A DNA stretch of 38,554 nt, from the NCBI GenBank assembly GCA_026693065.1, contig JAPLNA010000372.1:1-38554 (forward strand), in the 5' to 3' direction. Source of the DNA: Planctomycetota bacterium (GTDB lineage: Bacteria; Planctomycetota; Phycisphaerae; SM23-33). Position numbers and translations under genes: made by a program. Positions within the stretch are counted from its first letter, which is position 1. Every line of letters starts with the position of its first letter. Positions 6,847 through 14,626 of this stretch are shown one piece after another. Below the pieces are notes generated by a model that did not search any database, was not told the origin of the DNA, and saw nothing but the letters and a program-made list of their open reading frames with translations.

Positions 6847-8829
6847 ATGCCCGAGAACCCCGGGGTTGAGGACATACAGGCGCTGATCGCGCGGGCCGCC
6901 CAGAGCGACGGGCCGGCCGAGGCCCGGCTGGAAGCGTTTGGCCGGGTGATTCAGCATTATCAGCAGATGGCGTACGGGTGCGCGTACGCGATTCTGGGCG
7001 ACTTTCACTGCGCCGAGGATGCGGCGCAAGAGGCATTTCTGCTGGCGTACCGGCGGCTGCCGGGGTTGCGAAACCCGGCGGCGTTCGGCGGATGGCTGCG
7101 GCGGATCGTGAGCAACTGCTGCCTCAGCGAGCTGCGTCGCAAGCGCGTTCGCGGCTCGGCCAGTTTGGAGGCCGTGCCCGAGGTGGAGTCTCGCGAGCCG
7201 GCGCCCGGGTCGGACCTGCCCGAGGCGCTGGGCCCGAGCGCCGTGGCGATCCTCCGCTCGCTGCCGGAAGAGCAGCGGATCGCCATGGTGCTGTACCACC
7301 TGACGGGCCATTCGCTGAAGGAAGTGGCCGCGTTTCTGGAAACGCCGGTGGGGCGGCTGCGGACGCTGATGTCCCGCTGCCGCGCCCGGCTCCGGCGCAA
7401 GGGCATGGAACAAGTGCACACGGCGATGAATGCCAACCCGCTGTCGGGCCACTTCGCGGACATCGTGGTCCGCCGGGCGGCGTCGACGACCGACCTGAAC
7501 GACGCCGCCGGCCTGATGCATTACATCTCCCGGCGACAACCGGAGGACTTCGAGTCGCCCCGGAACGCCGACCGGGCGGGGATCTTTGTCGTGGACGAAC
7601 AGGGCAAAGTGACGGCCGCGGGATACTTCAACGAGGTCGCGATGGCCATCGGCGCCACCATCGTGCCCTGCTGCCGCGCGGCGGAGGTGTCGCTGGAGTC
7701 TCACGGGGCGCCGGCCGAGCCGTTCGTGCGGGCGTACAGGGCGTTCTTCAAGCAGGCGCGGGAGCGGGGGATTCACATGGCCCTGGTTCACGGGTCGCAG
7801 TACGACCATGGCTTCTGCGGTTTCGTGCCGAGTTTTTACTACCCGGTGGCGACGCTGCCGGTGGCGAAGGCGCGGGAGATCCGATGCGGCGCGATACTCG
7901 AGAAGGCCGACCCGCGGGAGCGGGAGGAGGCCCGGCGGGCGTTTCTGGTCGATCCGCACGCCCCGAAACTCCATCCGCCGATGACCGAGGGCGACATTCT
8001 CGTCGTCCGCCAGGACGGGCAGGCCGTCGGGTACGTGCGGGTCAACAGCCGGCTCAGGCGGATCGACAGCAAGGTCATGAAGGACCGCCCGCTGGACTAC
8101 ACGCTGGTCAGCGACGTGACGGTGAGCACTCGCGAGGCGGCGCTGGCGGTGCTGAAGTTGGCGGGCGAAGTGACGGCCGCCCAGGGCCGCGATACCGTCT
8201 GCCTCATGCAGTCCCACCTCACGTTGATCGTGCAGACGCTGCTGGGGCTCGGCGGCGATTACTCGCTGCGGCGGCCGTGCCCCGACGTCCGGCTGGGCGC
8301 GCAGATGGCGTGCATTCTGGACCTGGCGGGCCTGACGCGGCTGCTCCGGGGCGAGTTCGAGGACCGGCTGGCCGCCTCGCCGGCGGCGGGGACCCGGGCG
8401 GCGTTCTCCTTCGACATGCAGGGCCAGACCGTGGGCTTCGAGGCTGACGCCGGCAAGCTCCGCGTCACCACGATCCGCCAGGCGGTCCACCGCCACCTGC
8501 CTCGTTGGGTGGCCACGCGGCTGTACGTGGGGTACTACTCGGGGCGCGAGGTGCTCGAGATGGGCCCGCTGGCCTGGGACCGCAGCGACGGCATCGTGCC
8601 CGACGACCTGCAACTGGACAACTCCCCCCTGACGCTCCCGGCCGCCGAGGCCGAACTGTTCTGTACGCTGTTCCCCAAGCTCTGGCCCGTCTCCTGGCCC
8701 GACACGGACGTGTGGGCCTGGCGCCTGGGCCAGAAGCACCCCCCGTACTACTTCGGCCACGACAAAGACCTCCCCCGCCAAACCAAGACGACCATCTCCC
8801 GCCTCCGCTTCCCCTGGCTGGAGCGCTAG
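6847..8829 (+). CDS. ECF sigma factor fused to an Eis-like acetyltransferase module
   Basis: This encodes 660 residues. Residues about 28-98 form sigma region 2, with 'AYAILGDFHCAEDAAQEAFL' and 'FGGWLRRIVSNCCLSELRRK'. Residues about 130-185 form region 4, with 'LPEEQRIAMVLYHLTGHSLK' followed by 'EVAAFLETPVGRLRTLMSRC'. Both are classic for RNA polymerase ECF sigma-70 factors. From about 200 the protein continues for 460 residues. A first GNAT-like domain contains 'ARERGIHMALVHGS' and 'GFCGFVPSFYY'. A second, related alpha/beta domain covers about 380-510. A C-terminal part with 'AFSFDMQGQTVGFEADAGKL' resembles an SCP2-like fold. The GNAT-GNAT-SCP2 order is that of Eis-type N-acetyltransferases. 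The acetyl-CoA loop (R-x-x-G-x-G/A) is not intact; 'ESHGAP' sits there, so it may bind a ligand rather than catalyse. The gene at 8839 follows nine bases later. The sigma call is firm; the Eis-like call is inference. Confidence 0.88.
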   Translation: MPENPGVEDIQALIARAAQSDGPAEARLEAFGRVIQHYQQMAYGCAYAILGDFHCAEDAAQEAFLLAYRRLPGLRNPAAFGGWLRRIVSNCCLSELRRKRVRGSASLEAVPEVESREPAPGSDLPEALGPSAVAILRSLPEEQRIAMVLYHLTGHSLKEVAAFLETPVGRLRTLMSRCRARLRRKGMEQVHTAMNANPLSGHFADIVVRRAASTTDLNDAAGLMHYISRRQPEDFESPRNADRAGIFVVDEQGKVTAAGYFNEVAMAIGATIVPCCRAAEVSLESHGAPAEPFVRAYRAFFKQARERGIHMALVHGSQYDHGFCGFVPSFYYPVATLPVAKAREIRCGAILEKADPREREEARRAFLVDPHAPKLHPPMTEGDILVVRQDGQAVGYVRVNSRLRRIDSKVMKDRPLDYTLVSDVTVSTREAALAVLKLAGEVTAAQGRDTVCLMQSHLTLIVQTLLGLGGDYSLRRPCPDVRLGAQMACILDLAGLTRLLRGEFEDRLAASPAAGTRAAFSFDMQGQTVGFEADAGKLRVTTIRQAVHRHLPRWVATRLYVGYYSGREVLEMGPLAWDRSDGIVPDDLQLDNSPLTLPAAEAELFCTLFPKLWPVSWPDTDVWAWRLGQKHPPYYFGHDKDLPRQTKTTISRLRFPWLER

Positions 8830-8838
8830 CGTCAGACC

Positions 8839-9384
8839 ATGGGTACCATGGCATCTACCATCGAGCACAACGCCACTCGCATCCGCGAACTTCATGAGCG
8901 GATGAGGGAGACGTTTCGCCTCAAGCCTCACGGGGCGGAACACCACGCCGCGTGTGAGGAATTCCACCGGCGATACGACGAGTTGGCCTTCCCCGGCGGC
9001 TTGAAGCAGGGGCTGGCTTTGCTGGGGAAGAATGACTCGGCGGCGGTGGCCGCTGCCGTTGCCTTTCTCGTCGCCGATCCCCGATTCTTCAGGTCGGGCT
9101 ACATCAAGGAAACGATTCTGCGCCGTCTGAAGCACGTTACGTTGTCCAAGGGCCACGGGGAGAAGCTGGTTCGCCTGGCCATTGCGAGCCTGGACCGCGG
9201 CGGCCGACGGGAGTACCACGGCTACGCTCGACTCGCCGGGGCCCTTCAATGCCCCGCTTTGGCCCAGGCAGCCCAGGCCAGACGCGAATCCCCCGACGGC
9301 GAGGTCCGTCGCCGGGCCTTGGAAATGCTCCATGTGATGCAGTCGCATCGCACCAGGCAGGGCGGTGGTCAGACTTCCGGTTAG
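8839..9384 (+). CDS. conserved hypothetical protein, probable partner of the sigma factor gene
   Basis: This encodes up to 181 residues; the starts at 8839 and 8848 are both possible and neither has a clear ribosome-binding site. It is soluble, with no signal peptide or membrane segment. The centre reads 'FHRRYDELAFPGG', then 'AAVAFLVADPRFFRSGYIKE' and 'ILRRLKHVTLS'. This is a pattern I associate with an uncharacterised family of helical, HEAT-like proteins. Predicted helices run through most of the length. It begins nine bases after the sigma-acetyltransferase fusion and is probably co-transcribed with it. A regulatory or accessory role for that protein is a guess from position only. Confidence 0.65.
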   Translation: MGTMASTIEHNATRIRELHERMRETFRLKPHGAEHHAACEEFHRRYDELAFPGGLKQGLALLGKNDSAAVAAAVAFLVADPRFFRSGYIKETILRRLKHVTLSKGHGEKLVRLAIASLDRGGRREYHGYARLAGALQCPALAQAAQARRESPDGEVRRRALEMLHVMQSHRTRQGGGQTSG

Positions 9385-9395
9385 ACGCCTCGACC

Positions 9396-9425
9396 TTGAC
9401 GTCCACCGGCCCAGACCCGTAGGAT
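9396..9425 (+). promoter_or_regulatory. promoter of the TTGACG/18 bp/TAGGAT type
   Basis: The -35 TTGACG is at 9396-9401 and the -10 TAGGAT at 9420-9425, again with an 18-bp spacer. It lies 37 bases before the first ATG of the five-gene lipoprotein operon. Confidence 0.6.
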
Positions 9426-9462
9426 GAGGTCATGGGGCCAGGGCCCTGAAGGGAGAGACGCC

Positions 9463-10524
9463 ATGACACGCGGCAGGATCGGGGTTGTGCTGGCGATGAC
9501 GGCGGCGGGGGCTTTCGTGGCCGGATGCGGGGCGGCGCCCGCGGGGTCAGACGGGTGCCGGCTCGAGGTGGTCATGACGAGACTGCCCAAGACAATCCAA
9601 CTCGATTGGACCTTCCACAACGACTTGGGCGTCCCTGTCTGGATTCCCGTGCGGTGGCAGAAGTACTGGGATTCCGATTGGGGTCCCAACGCGGGGCAGG
9701 CCCGCCTCGTCGATGTCCCCGGCGGAGGGAAGCGGCAAGCGACGTTGTTCGGCGAAGATACGTCCCTGTCGCTGCCCACAGGGTTCTTTGTTAAGCCGCA
9801 CCGTATATGGACGCCCGAGGACGTGATTGGCCCCGATACGGAGATCCTTCAGGAATTGGTATTCGTTGGCGGGTGTTTTGACGGACGTAGAGAACGGGAT
9901 CCGGGCCATGGGGCTGATAATCGGCCGTGGCGGGTCTGGGTCGAGAAGGTGTCCCCTGGGGGGGCACGGACCGGGGTACTGCGTTTCGACGTGCCTTATA
10001 GAATCCCCCACAACTTGCGGACCCCGCGCCAAGTAGATACCACCGGCACGTCTTTCGAGGAGGTATCGGAGGACGGCACTGTTGAAGATGGCCCCACAGC
10101 AGATGACGGGGGACGCTTGCAGATCAGGCGACCGAAGAAGGTCATGGCAATTCACCTTTGGCTGGGGACGGAGTATTGGCTTTCCGATCCCGAGCAGGAG
10201 TGGGCCAGAAGGGCAGCCCCCAAGGGCAGAGAATATGGGCCATTGGAACGCATGGTCGTTATGGACGATATCATCCGGTATCGGGATTACACATTGTTCG
10301 AGCGGGAACCGTTGTTGCGAAGGATCGCGGTCAGCAACGTGATTGCACTTGACCCGCCCGTGGAGGTGATACGGGAGATGCGCGATCCCGGCGCACCCCC
10401 GGAGGACGACGCCTACGAAGAGAAGGCTTTGGAGGAGTGGCGGCGGTACTCGGAAGAGGGCGATTCTCCAGAAACGCGTGAGAAAGAGAAATCGAAGGAC
10501 ACGAAGGACTCGAAAGCCCCGTGA
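9463..10524 (+). CDS. lipoprotein, first of two tandem paralogues
   Basis: The start ATG at 9463 follows GGGAGAG at good spacing; the frame from 9424 is an upstream extension. The product has 353 residues. The signal peptide ends in the lipobox VAGC. A beta-rich domain follows with 'QLDWTFHNDLGVPVWIPVRW', matching 'EIEWTLRNNSGDPIWIPTKW' in the next gene, which marks the two as paralogues. The C-terminus is Lys/Glu/Asp-rich (EKEKSKDTKDSKAP). No enzymatic motif is visible. The domain start resembles Ig-like 'non-covalent ligand' folds, but no named family is assigned. It opens a tightly spaced operon of five lipoproteins, which suggests a shared envelope task. Confidence 0.75.
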   Translation: MTRGRIGVVLAMTAAGAFVAGCGAAPAGSDGCRLEVVMTRLPKTIQLDWTFHNDLGVPVWIPVRWQKYWDSDWGPNAGQARLVDVPGGGKRQATLFGEDTSLSLPTGFFVKPHRIWTPEDVIGPDTEILQELVFVGGCFDGRRERDPGHGADNRPWRVWVEKVSPGGARTGVLRFDVPYRIPHNLRTPRQVDTTGTSFEEVSEDGTVEDGPTADDGGRLQIRRPKKVMAIHLWLGTEYWLSDPEQEWARRAAPKGREYGPLERMVVMDDIIRYRDYTLFEREPLLRRIAVSNVIALDPPVEVIREMRDPGAPPEDDAYEEKALEEWRRYSEEGDSPETREKEKSKDTKDSKAP

Positions 10525-10545
10525 GGGGCTCACAGGAGAGGCGCC

Positions 10546-11541
10546 ATGATACGCGGCAGGATCGGGGTTGTGCTGGCGATGACGGCGGCGGGGGCTTTCG
10601 CGGGCGGGTGCGGGCCGCAGGTCGAATGCCAGATCGACACAAGGGTGGTCAGGCAGACCGACAAGGTGATTGAGATCGAGTGGACGCTCCGGAACAACTC
10701 GGGCGATCCCATCTGGATTCCCACGAAATGGAAGCCCAAGGTGAACTACATGGGCGAGCCCCCGGAGATGCCGTTGGCCTTCGTGGCCTGGCCCGATAGC
10801 CTGATCTTCGTGGCCGCACAGGTTTGCGAGGATGGCCCCGATCGTGACAAGGTGACAGAGAACCTCCGGCGGCAGTTGTACCGGCCGGAGAAGGAGCGGG
10901 TTGGTCGGCCTGAAAGCATGCCCGGCGGCCCGGCCCCTGGCGCGCCGACGAGCCGGTCCGCCGAATCGGGCCAGGGCGGGGTCTTCGAGCGACAGTTCTT
11001 CCAAACGGAGGACGAGCCTTTGGGGCCGGGGCAGTCTCATACTTATCGCGTCGTTCTTCCGTTGCCGTATCGTGTCCAGGACATGTTCAAGAACCCCTTT
11101 GCCGCTCGGGAGAAATCCGACTTGAACGAGGCCGGGTGGATCTTTGATGGCCGAGAAGACGTCGAAGAGACTCTCCCCGCGAGAGCCACTCGGGTCTGGC
11201 TGGGTGTGTGTTACTACTTGGGCGACCCTGATGTCGATGAAGGATCAGGAAAGAGGGAACAAGCTCTGTGTCGGATGCTCATCACCAAGAGCTTGAAGGA
11301 GGGGCAACAATTCCGGTGGGAGAACACGGGGTTCGGGGCCATACTGGATGTCACCATCCGGTACGCCACCAGTGAGCCCCTGGAGATCGCGGTTCCGCTG
11401 AAGGTCGAGAGGTGGCAGTACCTGGGGCCGGACATGCCGGCGGACCCGAATTCAGATTCCCCGGCCGACGATGCAGACGAATCCCCGGGAACGCACGAGA
11501 AGGACGCATCCAAGGAAATGAAAGAGTCCAAAGGCCCCTGA
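10546..11541 (+). CDS. lipoprotein, second of two tandem paralogues
   Basis: This encodes 331 residues, starting 21 bases after the previous stop behind AGGAGAGG. The signal peptide (MIRGRIGVVLAMTAAGAF, lipobox AGGC) is encoded by DNA nearly identical to that of the upstream gene, including 50 identical bases at 10551-10600. The mature proteins are only distantly alike. The shared part is the 'WTLRNNSGDPIWIP' strand pair near the N-terminus. The centre contains 'GPGQSHTYRVVLPLPYRVQD', a beta-rich stretch with a proposed edge strand. The C-terminus is again charged (EKDASKEMKESKGP). Function is unknown; an extracytoplasmic location is well supported. Confidence 0.75.
   Translation: MIRGRIGVVLAMTAAGAFAGGCGPQVECQIDTRVVRQTDKVIEIEWTLRNNSGDPIWIPTKWKPKVNYMGEPPEMPLAFVAWPDSLIFVAAQVCEDGPDRDKVTENLRRQLYRPEKERVGRPESMPGGPAPGAPTSRSAESGQGGVFERQFFQTEDEPLGPGQSHTYRVVLPLPYRVQDMFKNPFAAREKSDLNEAGWIFDGREDVEETLPARATRVWLGVCYYLGDPDVDEGSGKREQALCRMLITKSLKEGQQFRWENTGFGAILDVTIRYATSEPLEIAVPLKVERWQYLGPDMPADPNSDSPADDADESPGTHEKDASKEMKESKGP
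10551..10600 (+). repeat. 50-bp perfect direct repeat of 9468-9517
   Basis: The signal-peptide codons of the two tandem lipoprotein genes share 50 consecutive identical bases (9468-9517 and 10551-10600). The flanking coding DNA is diverged. This points to recent gene conversion, or to duplication followed by exchange of the downstream part. Confidence 0.85.
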
Positions 11542-11581
11542 GGGCCTGCGGGGGCACGAACCAGGTAAAGGTGGAAGGAAC

Positions 11582-12151
11582 ATGCGACAAGAGTGGCGAC
11601 CAAGCGTGACGCTTCTGGTTTTGGCCCTGTTGGGCGGGGTGGAGGGCTGCCTGCCCGGCCAGGCGGGGCGGGGGGAGGGAGACGCTCGGGTGGAATCGAT
11701 CCCGCTGAAACTCGAGTATGCCGACCTGCCGGCGGAGTTCCGGCAACGCTTGGACAAGTTGGAGATCCAGGCGGTACTGCTGCGGGGCCGGGACGTGCGG
11801 CACTGGCTGGACTCGGCCCTGGCGATGCCGGCCATCAGGCCTGCTCCGCCTGCGGTGGAGGACGAGATCTATTTCGCCGTTCACGTTACAGCCCGCGAGG
11901 CGGTGGACATCCTGCATGTGGAATGGTGTTTCCTGTTCGTAGATAACAAGACGGGGAATATTCTTTTTGGATTGACCCCTTCCGATTTCCTTGATGGGAC
12001 GCCGGTTTGGGAAAAGGGGCGGACCCTCTACCAGTTAGACCGGGCGGGATGGTCCCTGGCGAACTACGAGAAGGACAGGGACCACATGACGATTACCCTC
12101 AAGGTTAAATCCATGGAGATCAGCAATGGCAGGACTTGGAAACGCTACTAA
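11582..12151 (+). CDS. small lipoprotein, related to the next gene
   Basis: This encodes 189 residues, with the start at 11582 directly behind GGAAGGAA. The signal peptide ends in VEGC, a usable though atypical lipobox. The mature part contains 'IPLKLEYADLPAEFRQRLDK' then 'LEIQAVLLRGRDVR', and later 'DEIYFAVHVTAREAVDILHV'. The downstream protein has the same order ('VPIDLACVPEEYRPLAEGVD', then 'VRAFLVPEGEVR', then 'PVYLVYRTMNRR'), so the two are probably diverged duplicates. No catalytic motif or named domain is recognised. Its 3' end overlaps the next gene by 26 bases, which implies coupled translation. Confidence 0.7.
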   Translation: MRQEWRPSVTLLVLALLGGVEGCLPGQAGRGEGDARVESIPLKLEYADLPAEFRQRLDKLEIQAVLLRGRDVRHWLDSALAMPAIRPAPPAVEDEIYFAVHVTAREAVDILHVEWCFLFVDNKTGNILFGLTPSDFLDGTPVWEKGRTLYQLDRAGWSLANYEKDRDHMTITLKVKSMEISNGRTWKRY

Positions 12152-12779
12152 GAGTTGCCGATGGCGTTTGCGGGTACTGACGGCCTGGCGGCTTTGCCCC
12201 GCGGCCATTCTCGCCCTCGCTGGGACGCTGGTAGCCCAAGGATGTGCGGCGAACCAAATCCCCGGGACAGCCATGTGTGGGAAAACGGTTCCCATCGACC
12301 TGGCGTGCGTGCCTGAGGAGTATCGGCCGCTGGCCGAGGGGGTGGATGTGCGAGCGTTCCTGGTGCCTGAAGGCGAGGTGCGGGCGCTGTGCGCGCCGGT
12401 CTTCGGGCCCGCGGCGCGGGCGGCCGCGCCGGCCCCGGATTCGCCTGTCTATCTGGTTTACCGCACGATGAACCGGCGTGATGAGGGCTCCCACCTGATC
12501 AGTATGGACATGGCGTTGGTGTGCCTGCCGCGTAGCTTTCGGGTCTTCGTGGTATCCAGCGGGGATGTGATGGGGGGGACGGAGGCAGGCCATACATACT
12601 CGAACTACTTCATCGTCCGGCTTCCTTTGGCCTGGCGATGGCGGGACGTCGAGGGCAAACAGTTCAAACTCGTTCCATTCCAGGGGAATGTGGCCCCGAA
12701 GATGGGGTGGTTCAAGGAGGAGGCATCCGGCGCCCCGGGAGGCCCGGAGGCCCTGCAAGAATATCAGAAAGGCCAGTGA
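12126..12779 (+). CDS. small lipoprotein, paralogue of the upstream gene
   Basis: This encodes 217 residues. The ATG at 12126 has GGAG seven bases upstream and overlaps the preceding gene by 26 bases; a TTG at 12168 is a weaker alternative. A long positively charged n-region leads to the membrane segment 'LCPAAILALAGTLVAQGC', a clear lipobox. The mature domain resembles the preceding lipoprotein in its first 90 residues and then diverges. A segment 'SGDVMGGTEAGHTYSNYFIV' and 'PLAWRWRDVEGKQFKLVPFQ' suggest a beta-sandwich. Function is unknown. Position in the operon suggests it acts with the other lipoproteins. Confidence 0.7.
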   Translation: MAGLGNATKSCRWRLRVLTAWRLCPAAILALAGTLVAQGCAANQIPGTAMCGKTVPIDLACVPEEYRPLAEGVDVRAFLVPEGEVRALCAPVFGPAARAAAPAPDSPVYLVYRTMNRRDEGSHLISMDMALVCLPRSFRVFVVSSGDVMGGTEAGHTYSNYFIVRLPLAWRWRDVEGKQFKLVPFQGNVAPKMGWFKEEASGAPGGPEALQEYQKGQ

Positions 12780-12809
12780 CCGCACATGACTCTCAAGGAG
12801 ACGGCCGCC

Positions 12810-14075
12810 ATGCCAGGATCAAGCCGGCTCGCGTTGTCCAGCGTCGCCTGGCTCTTGGTGTGCGCGGGCTGCCAGGAGCCCGGGCCGATCGGCGGCGTGG
12901 AGCCGGATCTGACCCGGTGGGTGGCCTTTCCGGACAGCGGTCGCACTGTCAAGAAGTCGCGCGTCCGCGAGCCTGGCCATCAAGAGACCATCTACTATGA
13001 CAGGAACACGGGGCAGGAAATCGAGAATCCCAAGGTGCTGCCCGGCGCTGGGTTCACGGAAGGATTGTGTCCGGTACAGGTCGATGTGAAAGGCCTGTGG
13101 GGATACGCGGATACGAAAGGCCGCATGGTCATTCCGCCGCGGTTCACGATACCAGGCCAGTTCCATGAGGGCGTCGCGCGGGTCTACATCCGCGATGAGA
13201 GCCGGACAGACGCACCGGAACGGCCGGGTCTCATCAATCGGCAGGGCGAATGGATCGTGCCACCGGGACGATACGAAGACCTGGCGACTTTCTCGGAAGG
13301 ACGATGTGGTTTCAAGAAGAACGGGTTGTGGGGGTTCCTGGATCGAGAGGGGAGGGAAGTAATCCCCGCCAAGTACGAGCAAGATGAACCGGACGACGTG
13401 CAATTCAACCAAGGCCTGTGTGCTCTCCGAAGGCCCGGCCAGGGGGATGACGTCTCGTATGTGTGTCTCCATGCGGACACCGGAAAAGAAGTGGCGTTAC
13501 CGGCGGACTGTGTTGGGAGTTTCTCTGAAGGTCTAGCCGCCGTACATGCCAGTGACGGAAAGGTAGGCGAGGTTCCCGTCTATCATCTGGTCGGCTATGT
13601 TTCCGGAACCGGCGAGACCGTCATTAGCCCGCAGTTCAAATGCGCCCATTCGTTCCGCGAGGGCCTGGCGAGGGTACATGTCTACACACCGCAGGATCTG
13701 GCGGGATTGAAACGAGACTACGATCGCGCCACGGCAGACAAACCTCCGGAAGACGCGAAAGACGGAGCGCGGAACGAAGAACACTTCGATCCAACGATGG
13801 GGCCCTGCGGGTTCATCGACAGGACGGGCAAGATGGTGATCCCGGCGGGGTTCGACGCGGCCCGGGATTTCTCGGAAGGGCTGGCCGCCGTTCGTGTAAA
13901 GGGGAAGTGGGGCTACGTCGATCGGACGGGCAAGATCGTGATCCCCGCGCAGTTCGAGGCCGCCAGTTCGTTCTACAACGGCCTTGCAACGGCCTGCATC
14001 AACGGCCTGGTCGCATCGATCGACAAGACTGGGCGCGTCGTCATCCAAACCGACATTCGATACGTGGAATTCTGA
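12810..14075 (+). CDS. WG-repeat lipoprotein
   Basis: The start at 12810 is preferred over 12786 because AAGGAG (12793-12798) precedes it and the signal peptide is then compact, ending in the lipobox CAGC. The product has 421 residues. About six WG (KWG-type) repeats follow. Examples are 'GLWGYADTKGRMVIPPRF', 'GLWGFLDREGREVIPAKY' and 'GKWGYVDRTGKIVIPAQF', each followed by a 'F.EGLA.V' unit. One repeat is interrupted by a charged insert (about residues 300-335). WG repeats build beta-propeller-like surfaces used in envelope or binding proteins; no enzymatic activity is expected. It is the last gene of the lipoprotein operon. Confidence 0.85.
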   Translation: MPGSSRLALSSVAWLLVCAGCQEPGPIGGVEPDLTRWVAFPDSGRTVKKSRVREPGHQETIYYDRNTGQEIENPKVLPGAGFTEGLCPVQVDVKGLWGYADTKGRMVIPPRFTIPGQFHEGVARVYIRDESRTDAPERPGLINRQGEWIVPPGRYEDLATFSEGRCGFKKNGLWGFLDREGREVIPAKYEQDEPDDVQFNQGLCALRRPGQGDDVSYVCLHADTGKEVALPADCVGSFSEGLAAVHASDGKVGEVPVYHLVGYVSGTGETVISPQFKCAHSFREGLARVHVYTPQDLAGLKRDYDRATADKPPEDAKDGARNEEHFDPTMGPCGFIDRTGKMVIPAGFDAARDFSEGLAAVRVKGKWGYVDRTGKIVIPAQFEAASSFYNGLATACINGLVASIDKTGRVVIQTDIRYVEF

Positions 14076-14183
14076 CAATGATCGCACGGGAACTGACTCA
14101 GTACCTGTGCGCCTCCCATAGGGCTTGGCAACCGTGCCTGTTGGGCAATGCGGTGGCGCGGGCCACGGCCGCCCACGGCCGCC

Positions 14184-14213
14184 TTGTCCCCGGCGAGAAT
14201 CCCACGGCACAAT
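14184..14213 (+). promoter_or_regulatory. promoter-like TTGTCC/18 bp/CACAAT box with no gene behind it
   Basis: The -35 TTGTCC is at 14184-14189 and the -10 CACAAT at 14208-14213, with an 18-bp spacer starting CCGGCGAG. It shares flanking GGGGCCNTCGANGCCGG with the box at 1170. No + strand gene follows. A transcript would run through repeat B and then antisense into the hydrolase gene. The 14076-14626 stretch holds only this box and the repeat. Confidence 0.45.
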
Positions 14214-14317
14214 GGGGCCATCGAAGCCGGAAAGGGTCGGATCGGCGGATGGATTGAATAAGTTCTTGGCGAGATTCTATTGAACGATCTCAATGTTTCG
14301 CTCTGCGGCTGCCGTCG

Positions 14318-14510
14318 GCGGGGGAACCGGCCCGCCGGAGGCGGGTTCCCCCGGACCCCCATCCCCGGCCCACACGCGCCAGAACAACGGCCGCCCGGCC
14401 CTCCGACTTGTTTATCTGGTTCTTTCTTTTGGGGGGTGTGGGCCGGGCAGAGGGGTTTGGGGAGAGCGTCCGCACGCTCTCCCCATGTTTCCGGTTCGTG
14501 GGGTCGCCGC
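14318..14510 (-). repeat. dispersed hairpin-rich repeat, copy B (inverted relative to copy A)
   Basis: The minus-strand reading matches copy A at 1886-2090 block by block: the AACATGGGGAGAGCGTGCGG hairpin, the CCCCCCAAAAGAA block, the GTTGTTCTGGCG block, and the final GC hairpin. Stems are kept and loops vary. It lies between two convergent genes. Confidence 0.75.
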
Positions 14511-14626
14511 CGCCAGGGGTACGTTCTCATTCAGCAGGATTTTCTTGGCGAGGGCATCGGTTGTGGCGAAAAAAACGCATCCCGCCGGCCGGCCCGCGGC
14601 GGGAGGCACTGGCCGGGGGGAGGAAG

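Noticed and set aside
6646-9348. 900-residue minus-strand frame over the sigma factor gene
   Set aside because: It is a shadow of the sigma-acetyltransferase gene; the + strand carries clear sigma-70 motifs, and the minus product is His/Arg/Gln-rich without a domain.
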